Source: Haloprofundus salilacus (GTDB lineage: Archaea; Halobacteriota; Halobacteria; Halobacteriales; Haloferacaceae). Taken from it: a stretch of 64,000 nucleotides of DNA. The translations under genes and the position numbers were made by a program. Under the pieces are notes generated by a model that was given only the letters and a program-made list of their open reading frames with translations, was not told the origin of the DNA and ran no database searches. The DNA lies in contig NZ_CP083723.1 of the NCBI RefSeq assembly GCF_020150815.1, forward strand, positions 1,550,001-1,614,000, read 5' to 3'. Shown here piece after piece: positions 24,859 to 33,038 of this stretch (within the stretch, counting starts at the first letter, position 1; each line of letters begins with the position of its first letter).

Positions 24859-26133
24859 ATGAGTCAGACGACAGACGACCTCGTCGCGCTCCGCCGCGAC
24901 CTGCACCGACATCCCGAACCCGCGTGGCGCGAGTTCTACACCACCGCCCGCATCGTCGACGAACTGGAGAAGCGCGACCTCGACGCGCTGTACGTCGGAA
25001 AGGAGGCGCTGGCCGACGACCGTCCCGGCGTCCCGGACGACGCGGAACTCGACGAGTGGTTCGAGCGGGCCCGCGAAGCCGGTGCACGCGAGGACGTACT
25101 CGAAAAGCTGGAGGGCGGCTACACCGGCGCCGTCGCCGTCGTCGAAAAGGGCGAGGGACCGACCGTCGCGCTCCGCGTCGACATCGACGCGTTACCCATC
25201 ACCGAGGCCGACGAGGACGACCACGCGCCGGTCTCGGGCGGCTTCCGCTCCGAGCACGAGGGGTTCATGCACGCTTGCGGCCACGACGCCCACGCGACCA
25301 TCGGTCTCGGCGTCCTCGACGCGGTCACCGCCAGCGACTTCTCGGGGACGTTGAAGGTGTTCTTCCAACCCAGCGAGGAGATCGTCTCGGGTGGGGGACC
25401 GATGGCCGAGAGCGGCCACCTCGACGACGTGGACTACCTCCTGGCCGTCCACATCGGTCTCGACCATCCCTCCGGCGAAATCGTCGCGGGCGTCGACGGG
25501 TTCCTGGCCGTCCACCACTTCCGCGCGGAGTTCACGGGCCACCCCGCCCACGCGGGGGCGCGTCCGGAGGAGGGCGACAACGCGGTGCAGGCGATGGCGG
25601 CCGCGATTCAGAACCTCTACGCGATTCCCCGCCACGCCGACGGCTCGACCCGAATCAACGCGGGTCTCGTCGGCGGCGGCACCGCGACGAACATCATCCC
25701 CGAAGAGGCCTTCATCGACGGCGAGGTCCGGGGCGAGACGACCGAGTTGATGGAGTACATGCAGGAGAAAGCCTACCGCGTGATGGAGGCAGCGGCGGAG
25801 ATGCACGGCTGCGAGGTGTCGCTGAAGACGGAGGGTGAAGCGCCGAGCGCGACGAGCGACGACGCGCTCGTCGACGTCGTCTCCACCGTCGCCAGCGAGA
25901 ACAGCGGCGTCACCTCGCTGGTCGAACGCGACGCGCTCGGCGGCAGCGAGGACGCGACGTTCCTCATGCAGAAAGTCCAAGACAACGGCGGGAAGGCCGC
26001 CTACGTCGGCGTCGGCACCGACCACCCCGGCGGCCACCATACGCGGACGTTCGACGTGAACGAGGACGACCTCGGGTTGGGTATCGAGGTGCTCACCGAC
26101 TCGATTCTCGAAATCGCGGCGACGCGGCCGTAG
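24859..26133 (+). CDS. M20 family amidohydrolase, AbgA-like
   Basis: A 424-residue zinc amidohydrolase. LRRDLHRHPEPAWREF starts the catalytic domain, followed by ALRVDIDALPI, FMHACGHDAHATIGL (metal ligands), VFFQPSEEI and DHPGGHHTRTFDV. The dimerisation domain begins near HHFRAEFTGHPAHAGARPEEG. An insertion at about residues 50-85 (KEALADDRPGVPDDAELDEW) resembles AbgA, the p-aminobenzoyl-glutamate hydrolase subunit, rather than plain IAA-amino acid hydrolases. An AbgB partner is not nearby. Cytoplasmic; the true substrate is unknown. Confidence 0.9.
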   Translation: MSQTTDDLVALRRDLHRHPEPAWREFYTTARIVDELEKRDLDALYVGKEALADDRPGVPDDAELDEWFERAREAGAREDVLEKLEGGYTGAVAVVEKGEGPTVALRVDIDALPITEADEDDHAPVSGGFRSEHEGFMHACGHDAHATIGLGVLDAVTASDFSGTLKVFFQPSEEIVSGGGPMAESGHLDDVDYLLAVHIGLDHPSGEIVAGVDGFLAVHHFRAEFTGHPAHAGARPEEGDNAVQAMAAAIQNLYAIPRHADGSTRINAGLVGGGTATNIIPEEAFIDGEVRGETTELMEYMQEKAYRVMEAAAEMHGCEVSLKTEGEAPSATSDDALVDVVSTVASENSGVTSLVERDALGGSEDATFLMQKVQDNGGKAAYVGVGTDHPGGHHTRTFDVNEDDLGLGIEVLTDSILEIAATRP

Positions 26134-26148
26134 GTCGTCGCAACTCCG

Positions 26149-26292
26149 CTATCGCCTGACGACCAACGTCACGATTCCGAGGACGAGGAGCGCGATTCCG
26201 TACCACAACGAATCTCCGGGGAGATACGCGAGCAGCAGCGTGACGAGGCCGGAGGAGAGCAGCGACCAACCGATAGTGGTTCGGTACGTCAT
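26149..26292 (-). CDS. Small membrane protein (47 aa)
   Basis: A 47-residue protein with two hydrophobic helices, IGWSLLSSGLVTLLLAYL and LWYGIALLVLGIVTLVV, joined by a short PGDS turn and ending in two arginines. Starting at ATG 26292, it uses a plausible haloarchaeal composition for a tiny membrane protein. It sits convergent to the amidohydrolase. Its role is unknown; small two-helix proteins of this kind are frequent in haloarchaea. Confidence 0.6.
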   Translation of the reverse strand: MTYRTTIGWSLLSSGLVTLLLAYLPGDSLWYGIALLVLGIVTLVVRR

Positions 26293-26452
26293 AGGGAAAC
26301 CACGACGCCCAAACGGATAGTGCTGGGGGCGGCAGGGTTCGAGAATCGAACGTCGAGACGTGCAGCGTCGGCGTTTTGTTCGGATGATTGGAATTTCGGC
26401 GCGGCTGATGACTGAGACGAATCCTTTTCCGCCTTCCCGTGGCCTGCACCGT

Positions 26453-26923
26453 ATGACGAGGCACATCAGTTCCGACCAAGTCCGCTCGTGGTTGGACGAC
26501 CAAGTCGTCCGCGACGTCCAGCGCGTCTCCAGCGACGAGAGCGAGTTCAACTTTCAGGTAGAACTCTCGCGGCTCCCCTTGCACGTCATCAAGGAGGAGA
26601 CGTGGGGGCCGATTCGGTTGGTCGGCAATAACGCCTTCGACACCGACGACGTGCGGGGACTCGTCGAGAACGACGAGCAGCGCGAAGAGTTGCTCACGCG
26701 GTTCGGACCGGTTCTGGCGGCGACGCCGGGGTTCTACACCTTCCTCGACGAAGAAGGGGTTTCCTGCCCGCTCGCCGAGGCCCACTCCATCCAACTCGAA
26801 CACCGTATCTACCCCGACGGCGCGAGCCAACAGGCGCTCATGAGCGGGCTGATGGCTATCGCCACCGCGATGCGGTATCTCCAGAACACGGTCGCCGAGA
26901 TGCCCCGCGACTGGGAGGAGTGA
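26453..26923 (+). CDS. YbjN/DUF2299-like conserved protein
   Basis: A 156-residue acidic protein. The layout of an N-terminal helix (SSDQVRSWLDDQVVRDVQRV), an antiparallel sheet (FNFQVELSRLPLHVIKEETW, GPIRLVGN) and C-terminal helices (QALMSGLMAIATAMRYLQNT) resembles archaeal DUF2299 and type III secretion chaperone-like folds. ATG 26453 is 25-32 bp after a T-rich element (CCTTTTCC near 26425), supporting a leaderless start. Function is unknown; protein binding would be the best guess. Confidence 0.68.
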   Translation: MTRHISSDQVRSWLDDQVVRDVQRVSSDESEFNFQVELSRLPLHVIKEETWGPIRLVGNNAFDTDDVRGLVENDEQREELLTRFGPVLAATPGFYTFLDEEGVSCPLAEAHSIQLEHRIYPDGASQQALMSGLMAIATAMRYLQNTVAEMPRDWEE

Positions 26924-26972
26924 GCGGCGCGTCGTCGCCCGAAGCGCCCCTTCGCCGCTACTCCAACCGCCG

Positions 26973-27851
26973 CTATTCCGACCGTCGTTTTCGCCACCAC
27001 CGGAGGGCGCGTATCGCCGGGTCGCTCGAAAGCACTCGGAGTCCAACCCGGGACGCGGCGTCGCGAACGCGGCCGCGAACGAGAAAACCGGCGAGCGTCC
27101 CGAGTTTCGCGCTGGGACCGACGCGGTACACCGGCTTCGGATTCTCGGCGGTCGCAACGTCGTGGATTCGGTCGGCGACTCGCTCGGGCGAGTTGACGCC
27201 GGGCGGCTTCGTCTTGACCAGTGAAATCTCGTCGAGCACGCGGTAGAGGTCGGCGTACGCAGGGGAGCGGTCCGCCTCCGCGACCTCCTCCAGCACGCGG
27301 TCGTAGAAGTCGGTCGCGACGATTCCGGGTTCGACGGTCACCACGTCGACGCCGAACTGTCCCGTCTCCTGACGGAGCGCGTCGGTCACCGATTCGAGGC
27401 CGTACTTCGAACCGGTGTAGATACCGAGTCCAGGCACCGTGAGGCCGCCGACGCCTGCGGTGACGTTGACGACGGTGCCGCGTCCCCGCTCGCGCATCCG
27501 CGGGACCGCCGCGCGAATCAACCGGAGCGGTCCGAACGTGTTGACGTCGAACTGCTCAACCACGCCGTCCATCGGCACGTCCTCGACTGGTCCGAACTGC
27601 CCGTAGCCCGCGTTATTGACGAGACAGTCGAGGTGCCCCTGCTCGTCGAACACCCGGTCAACCGCGCGCTCGACTTCCTCGTTGTCGGTGACATCGAGTT
27701 CGAGCGTACGACAGCCCCGCGCGTCGAGGTTTTCGATTTCGCCGAGGTCGCGCGCCGTCGCGTACACCGTCCACCCGCCGTCGAGGAACCGCTCTGCGGT
27801 CGCGCGTCCGATACCGGACGAACAGCCCGTGATGAGAACCGTCTGGCTCAT
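26973..27851 (-). CDS. Short-chain dehydrogenase/reductase
   Basis: A 292-residue classical SDR. TGCSSGIG near residue 8 binds the cofactor, NNAGYGQ is the structural motif, and the catalytic pair is in YTGSKYGLE. An Arg-rich C-terminal tail (LRWWRKRRSE) extends past the core. The substrate cannot be predicted. It is read from ATG 27851, next to a hairpin-rich stretch, and ends beside the convergent DUF2299-like gene with 50 bp between them. Confidence 0.92.
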   Translation of the reverse strand: MSQTVLITGCSSGIGRATAERFLDGGWTVYATARDLGEIENLDARGCRTLELDVTDNEEVERAVDRVFDEQGHLDCLVNNAGYGQFGPVEDVPMDGVVEQFDVNTFGPLRLIRAAVPRMRERGRGTVVNVTAGVGGLTVPGLGIYTGSKYGLESVTDALRQETGQFGVDVVTVEPGIVATDFYDRVLEEVAEADRSPAYADLYRVLDEISLVKTKPPGVNSPERVADRIHDVATAENPKPVYRVGPSAKLGTLAGFLVRGRVRDAASRVGLRVLSSDPAIRALRWWRKRRSE

Positions 27852-27929
27852 ACGGTCGTGGCAACCGCCAGAAAGGTAACGGTTGAGGCAAGAGCAGATG
27901 CGGTGCGGTTGTTCCCTAATGAGTCGTAC

Positions 27930-28104
27930 CGCGAACGAGTGAAACGAGTGAGCGGGCCGCCCTCAGACTTGCGGTCTGATGTGCCCGAAAACCGCTCTGC
28001 GATTTTCGGCCGATGACCGAGCGGAGGCCGGAGGCCGAAGCGAGGGAGGAGTGCTTTTGGTGCAGCTTTTGCCGAGGGCCGCGCAGCGGCCCGCAGCGCA
28101 AAAG
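27930..28104. repeat. Hairpin-rich intergenic element
   Basis: Three hairpins are packed into 175 bp. CAGAC (27964-27968) pairs with GTCTG (27974-27978). CCGAAAA (27985-27991) pairs with TTTTCGG (28003-28009). The largest nests CTTTTGC (28066-28072) with GCAAAAG (28098-28104) outside GGGCCGC (28076-28082) with GCGGCCC (28086-28092). Short direct repeats (CGAACGAGTG and GAAACGAGTGAG; GGAGGCCGGAGGCCG) lie between. It begins 4 bp past the reductase stop, so it may end that transcript; the layout is also that of a dispersed repeat element. Confidence 0.5.
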
Positions 28105-28107
28105 GAG

Positions 28108-29478
28108 CTAGTATTTGGGCTCCGCCCCGGTCGTCTCGTAGATGCGGTCCATCAGGTTATCGCGGTGGGTCTGCCACCCGGCGAGCGCGCCCGGTCGCGT
28201 CGGGTAGCGGTCGTAGTGGGTCATCAATTTCTCGGCGAGTCGCTTCGTCTGATAGAACGTCTTTATCTCCCGCCAGTAGCCGAGGCTCTTGAACCCGGTC
28301 TGGGCCATCAGAAGCGGACTCATCGAAGTCTTCCCCGAGTAGAGCGCCTCGGCGAGTTTCTCCCCCGGGAGCGCCGCCAACAGTCCCATCAGTTCGTCGA
28401 CGTCGACGGCCGTCGAGAGGATGTTGTACACGTCGAGACCGGCGTAGCGGGCGCCGAAGTGGTCCATCACGCGCTCGTTGTAGTGCCAGAGCGCGTCCTC
28501 GCTCACGTCGCCCGCCTCGATGGCGCGGACGGCCTGCTCGGCGGCGTACTTCCCGGCGTAAGCGGCCCCGGCGATTCCCCCACCTGTGGTCGGGTTGACG
28601 TGGCCCGCGGCGTCGCCGGCGGCGATGAACCCCGGCGCGGTGGCCGAGTCGTACGGTCGTCGGGTGGGCAGCGCCGCGCCGAGTTTGTCGGTGACCGTCG
28701 CGCCCTCGAACTCGGGGCGCGCGCGGAGGTCCTGCTTGAGGTCCTCGACGAGTTTCATCGGCTGTTCGTTCATCTGGAAGCCCAACCCCGCGTTGATGGT
28801 CGTCGAGGTGCGCGGGAAGTACCAGAGGTAGCCCGCCGCGCGCTTCGTCGGCTTGAACACGAGCGCGTCGTCCCACTCGACGGGTTCCTCCACCTCGACG
28901 ATTTCACGGTACGCCGAGCAGAACTGCGAGTAGTTGACGTTCGTGTCGAACGTCGCGTCCGAGAGGTCGGCGGCGTCCTGCAGGTACGACAGCGAGCCCG
29001 CCGCGTCGACGGTGACGTCGGCTTCGTACTCGACGATGTCGCCCTTCCGCTTGCCGCGGACGCCCGTCACGGTGCCGTCCGCGTCCTGCGTCACGTCCTG
29101 AACCACGATGTCGTAGTGGAACTCGACGCCTGCGTTTTCGGCGCCTTCGATGAGCAGGCGGCCGTACTCCCAGCGGTCGATAACCGCGAGTTCGCCGGGC
29201 ACGGGAATTTCCAGCACCGTCTCGTGGCTCGGAATCTCGAAGCGGCCGTGGTCGACACCCGTGTTGGTGAACGCGGGCTGGATCTGCTCCTTCGGGATCG
29301 ACTCGGGGAACGCGTCGGCACCCTTCAGCGCGTCGCCGCAGGCGATGTGGCCCGCCTCCTCCTCGTCCTTCCGCTCGACGACGACGACGTCGAGACCCGC
29401 GTTCGACGCCGTCGCGGCGGCGTAGCAACCGGCGGTTCCCGCGCCGACGACGACGACGTCGTACTCGTGCGTAGTCAT
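28108..29478 (-). CDS. Geranylgeranyl reductase family flavoprotein
   Basis: A 456-residue FAD-dependent reductase. YDVVVVGAGTAGCYAAATA is the dinucleotide-binding motif, and GFIAAGDAAGHVNPTTGGGI is the second FAD motif of the geranylgeranyl reductase family. Haloarchaeal members saturate the isoprenoid chains of archaeal membrane lipids or menaquinone. PTRRPYDSATAP and YLWYFPRTSTTINAGLGFQ fit the substrate-binding domain. ATG 29478 removes an arginine-rich upstream extension that looks non-coding. The electron donor is not encoded nearby. Confidence 0.92.
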   Translation of the reverse strand: MTTHEYDVVVVGAGTAGCYAAATASNAGLDVVVVERKDEEEAGHIACGDALKGADAFPESIPKEQIQPAFTNTGVDHGRFEIPSHETVLEIPVPGELAVIDRWEYGRLLIEGAENAGVEFHYDIVVQDVTQDADGTVTGVRGKRKGDIVEYEADVTVDAAGSLSYLQDAADLSDATFDTNVNYSQFCSAYREIVEVEEPVEWDDALVFKPTKRAAGYLWYFPRTSTTINAGLGFQMNEQPMKLVEDLKQDLRARPEFEGATVTDKLGAALPTRRPYDSATAPGFIAAGDAAGHVNPTTGGGIAGAAYAGKYAAEQAVRAIEAGDVSEDALWHYNERVMDHFGARYAGLDVYNILSTAVDVDELMGLLAALPGEKLAEALYSGKTSMSPLLMAQTGFKSLGYWREIKTFYQTKRLAEKLMTHYDRYPTRPGALAGWQTHRDNLMDRIYETTGAEPKY

Positions 29479-29676
29479 TACGCGTGAGTCTCGTAGGCGG
29501 GAGCAAAACTCTTTATTCCCAAATCTGTCCTCTGGACGGCGACAATATACCCGTCTGCGTGAGTTTCGTCGGTTCGTCACGCTCACACGTACACACGAAT
29601 TACCCTATCGACGAAACGACTTACACACCGACCAAGAATACGCCATTATTCACTCCGGAGGCGTACTTTCCTTGCC

Positions 29677-31119
29677 ATGTCTTCACAAGGACGACAACCC
29701 ACAGACGACCGAGCTGCGACGCTCGATTCGAAGGCCCTCGTCGAGTTTGTCGACGCGTTCGGCGGCGACGTGCTCCTCCCGTCGGACGAGGGGTACGACG
29801 AGGCGCGGCGGATCTGGAATGGGATGATAGACCGGTTCCCGGCGCTCATCGCCCGCTGTTCCGGCACGGCCGACGTCGTCGAAGCGGTGCAGTTCGCCCG
29901 CGAGCACGACCTCCCGCTGGCGGTCCGCGGCGGCGGTCACAACGTCGCGGGCAACGCCGTCTGCGACGACGGCATCGTCGTCGACCTCTCGGCGATGAAC
30001 GGCGTGTTCGTCGACCCCGACGACCGCCGGGTTCGCGCGCAGGGCGGCGCGACGCTCGGCGACGTCGACCGCGAGACGCAACTGTTCGGCCTCGCGACGG
30101 CGCTCGGCGTCGTCTCCGAGACCGGCATCGCGGGTCTCACGCTCAACGGCGGCGTAGGTCACCTCCGGCGGAAGTACGGCCTCTCTCTGGACAACCTCAC
30201 ATCGGTCGAGATCGTCACCGCCGACGGACTCGTTCGGACCGCGAGCGAGACGGTGAACCCGGACCTGTTCTGGGCCGTTCGCGGCGGCGGCGGCAACTTC
30301 GGGGTCGTCACGTCGTTCGAGTACGAACTCGACGAAGTCGGCCCGGAGGTGTTCGGTCTCTTCGTTTGGCACCGCGGCGACGCCGCCGTCGAGGCGCTTC
30401 GAGCCTTCCGCGAGTACGCCGCCGGGGCCGACCGCAGAGCGAGCGTCCTCCCCTTCTACGCGACGGTGCCGGTACTCGACGAGTTCCCGGAGAGCGCGTG
30501 GGGCGAGTCGGCGGTGGTCTTCCTCGGCTGTTACGACGGGCCGACCGAGGACGCCGAAGCCGAGTTCGAGGCACTCCGGACCGTTGCCGAACCCCTCGTC
30601 GATTTTAGCGATACGATGGCGTACACGGCGCTGCAGTCGCTGCTTGACGAGGACTACCCGGACGGTCTTCGGTACTACTGGAAGGCCAGTTACGTCTCTG
30701 AACTCACCGACGGCGTACTCGACCTCGTCGTCCGCTACGGCGACGAGAGTCCGTCGCCGCTGTCGACGGTCGATATCTGGCACCTCGGCGGCGCCATCTC
30801 CGATGTGGCTCCCGAGGAGACGGCCTTCTGGCACCGCGACGACGCCTACCTGATAACGTTCGAGGCGAACTGGGAGGACTCGGAGACGGACGACGTGAAC
30901 GTCGCGTGGGCGCGGAACGGACTCGCCGAACTCCGGGAGATGACCGTCGCGTCGGGGGCGTACGGCAACTTCCCCGGCTTCGGCGAGGACCCCGCACGGC
31001 TGCTGTTCGGCGACAACTACGACCGGTTGATCGAGATAAAGGCCGAGTACGACCCGGAGAACCTGTTTCAGTTGAATCAGAACGTCGCGCCGGACGCAGC
31101 GGTCGGAGATACGCGATGA
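29677..31119 (+). CDS. FAD-linked oxidase, berberine bridge enzyme-like
   Basis: A 480-residue flavoprotein. The FAD-binding domain has PLAVRGGGHNVAGNAVCDDG with H88 positioned for a covalent 8-alpha-histidyl bond. The loop that carries the second (6-S-cysteinyl) link in bicovalent enzymes reads ETGIAGLTLNGGVGHL and has no cysteine, so a single covalent link is expected. The C-terminal BBE motif is present (YDRLIEIKAEYDPENLFQLNQN). Relatives oxidise sugars or alcohols, making lactones and H2O2. Its stop overlaps the next gene (ATGA 31116-31119). TTATTCAC near 29646 is a likely promoter. Confidence 0.9.
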   Translation: MSSQGRQPTDDRAATLDSKALVEFVDAFGGDVLLPSDEGYDEARRIWNGMIDRFPALIARCSGTADVVEAVQFAREHDLPLAVRGGGHNVAGNAVCDDGIVVDLSAMNGVFVDPDDRRVRAQGGATLGDVDRETQLFGLATALGVVSETGIAGLTLNGGVGHLRRKYGLSLDNLTSVEIVTADGLVRTASETVNPDLFWAVRGGGGNFGVVTSFEYELDEVGPEVFGLFVWHRGDAAVEALRAFREYAAGADRRASVLPFYATVPVLDEFPESAWGESAVVFLGCYDGPTEDAEAEFEALRTVAEPLVDFSDTMAYTALQSLLDEDYPDGLRYYWKASYVSELTDGVLDLVVRYGDESPSPLSTVDIWHLGGAISDVAPEETAFWHRDDAYLITFEANWEDSETDDVNVAWARNGLAELREMTVASGAYGNFPGFGEDPARLLFGDNYDRLIEIKAEYDPENLFQLNQNVAPDAAVGDTR

Positions 31120-31913
31120 ACCGCGTCGCGTCGAGAGACAGAACGGAGATCGCGTACGAACGAACCGGCGAGGGACCGCCGCTCGTGTTGGTCCACGGAA
31201 CCGCGCCGCTTGGGACGCACGCCGACTGGCAGCTGGTGCTCTCAGACTTCGCCGAACGGTTCACCGTGTACGCGCTCGACCGACGCGGCCGCGGCGAGAG
31301 CGGAGACGCGGTCGACTACGCGCTCGAACGGGAGTTCGAGGACGTCGCGGCGGTTGTCGACTCGATAGGCGAACCCGTCGTCCTCGTCGGCCACTCCTTG
31401 GGCGCGCTCTGCTCGCTCGAAGCTGCGCTACTCACCGACAACCTCGAGCGACTGGTCCTCTACGAGCCGCCGATTCCCGAGGAAGGCGAGACGCTCACCG
31501 ACGAGGAAACCGTCGCCCGCATCGAAGCGTTGTTCGACGACGGCGACCGCGAGGGTGCGCTCACGCTGTTTCTGCGCGAGGTCGCCGGCGAGTCGCGGAC
31601 GGAGATCGAGTCGCTGAAAGCCAGCCCCGAGTGGGAGGTGGCAATCGAGGCGGCTCACACGGTTCCGCGCGAGGTTCGCGCCGTCGACGCCTACCGCTTC
31701 GACCCCGACCGCTTCGCGGAGTTCACGGTCCCGACGCTGCTTTTGTCCGGTGGTGACGGGCCGCTGTTTATGAAGCAGGCGACCGCGCTCGTCGACAAGG
31801 TGGTGCCGAACACCCGAATCGTCACGCTCCCGGGGGTGGGCCACGAGGCGTTGAGCACCGCTCCCGAGTTGTTCGTCGAGACGGTGTTGGAGGCGCTTCT
31901 CACGACGGAGTGA
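31116..31913 (+). CDS. Alpha/beta hydrolase coupled to the FAD oxidase
   Basis: A 265-residue alpha/beta hydrolase. LVLVHGTAPLG holds the oxyanion loop, VGHSLGAL the nucleophile S94, and GVGHEALST the catalytic histidine near residue 245. Starting at ATG 31116 inside the stop of the oxidase gene, it is translationally coupled to it. Because BBE-like sugar oxidases release lactones, a lactonase-type role for this hydrolase is reasonable, but the sequence does not prove it. A T-rich run at 31932-31937 follows the stop and may terminate the transcript. Confidence 0.88.
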   Translation: MNRVASRDRTEIAYERTGEGPPLVLVHGTAPLGTHADWQLVLSDFAERFTVYALDRRGRGESGDAVDYALEREFEDVAAVVDSIGEPVVLVGHSLGALCSLEAALLTDNLERLVLYEPPIPEEGETLTDEETVARIEALFDDGDREGALTLFLREVAGESRTEIESLKASPEWEVAIEAAHTVPREVRAVDAYRFDPDRFAEFTVPTLLLSGGDGPLFMKQATALVDKVVPNTRIVTLPGVGHEALSTAPELFVETVLEALLTTE

Positions 31914-31973
31914 GCCGTCGCGTCGACGAGACATTTTTCCGGTGTGCGAATCCGGATCTGCCGGCGCCGTCGA

Positions 31974-33038
31974 CTACCGGTCCTCGCCCGACTCGTAGTG
32001 CTCGCCCGCCGCTTCGGGCAGCCGGGTCTTCCCGAACAGCGCGAGGACGATTATGACCGCGATGTACGGAATCGTCCGCACGAGCGACTGCGGGACGGCG
32101 ATGATGGCCGCCGCCTGCAGGCGCAGTTGGAGTGCGTCTAGTCCCGCGAAGAGGAACGTCGATAGGAGCGCCCCGACCGGGTTGTAGTTGCCGAACAGGT
32201 AGGCGACGATGGCGATGAATCCCTTTCCGTTTACCATCGTCTGGCCGTTGCCGACGAACTGGCCGAGGCTGAGCGACAAAGCCGCGCCGCCGACACCCGC
32301 GAGCAACCCGGAGATGAGGACCGCCGCGTAGCGGACGCGGTTCACGTCGACGCCCGCGGTGTCGAGCGCCTGCGGGTTCTCGCCGCTGGCGACGACCCAC
32401 CGACCGAACGACGTGCGGTTCAGCGTGTACCACGACGCCGCGGTGGCGACGAACATCAGGTAGACCATCGGCGTCGCGTCGAACAGCGCGCCGAAGAACG
32501 GGATTCTCGCGAGACCAGGCACCGTGATGGTCTCGAACGTCGCGACGCTGGCGGTGTTCGGGCCGCCGTAGATGACCTGCGAGGCGAACGGGGCGAGGCC
32601 GAGCGCGATGAGCCACACCGCGAGGCCCGCGATGATCTGGTCGGCACGGAACTCGATGCAGACGACGGCGAACAAGGCTGCGAGGAGCACGCTCGCGACG
32701 ACGCCGACGAGGAGTCCGAGCCAGATGTCGCCCGTGACGTCCGTCGCGTAGACGCCGACGAACGCCGAGATGATGAGCAGCCCTTCGAGACCGATGTTGA
32801 TGACGCCGCTCTTCTCGGCGAAGATGCCGCCGAGCGCCGCGAAGGCGATGGGTACGGAGAGCCGCAGCGTCGCTGAGAGCGCGCTTTTCGTGAACATGAC
32901 GCGGAGGACGCGCCCCGGCGTCGATCCCGGCGCGACGAGACCCCAGAGCACGAAGATTGCGGCGCCGACGAGCACGACGATTCCCGCGAGGCGTCGCGTC
33001 GAGAGGTTCGAACTCCGGTCGAGCGTCGCGTTACTCAT
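31974..33038 (-). CDS. BMP-family ABC importer permease 2 (nucleoside type)
   Basis: A 354-residue permease with eight or more hydrophobic segments. The motif IFAEKSGVINIGLEGLLIIS is the hallmark of the BPD_transp_2 permeases that pair with BMP/PnrA substrate-binding proteins. The cytoplasmic coupling loop is near GENPQALDTAGVDVNRVRYAAVLISG. ATG 33038 overlaps the end of the first permease by 8 bp. It is the last gene of the importer operon, which probably brings in nucleosides or similar purines. Confidence 0.93.
   Translation of the reverse strand: MSNATLDRSSNLSTRRLAGIVVLVGAAIFVLWGLVAPGSTPGRVLRVMFTKSALSATLRLSVPIAFAALGGIFAEKSGVINIGLEGLLIISAFVGVYATDVTGDIWLGLLVGVVASVLLAALFAVVCIEFRADQIIAGLAVWLIALGLAPFASQVIYGGPNTASVATFETITVPGLARIPFFGALFDATPMVYLMFVATAASWYTLNRTSFGRWVVASGENPQALDTAGVDVNRVRYAAVLISGLLAGVGGAALSLSLGQFVGNGQTMVNGKGFIAIVAYLFGNYNPVGALLSTFLFAGLDALQLRLQAAAIIAVPQSLVRTIPYIAVIIVLALFGKTRLPEAAGEHYESGEDR

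Noticed and set aside
26330-26360. T-loop-like GGGTTCGAGAATCGAAC suggesting a tRNA
   Set aside because: No acceptor stem, anticodon arm or D-loop could be built around it; it is probably just a short inverted repeat.
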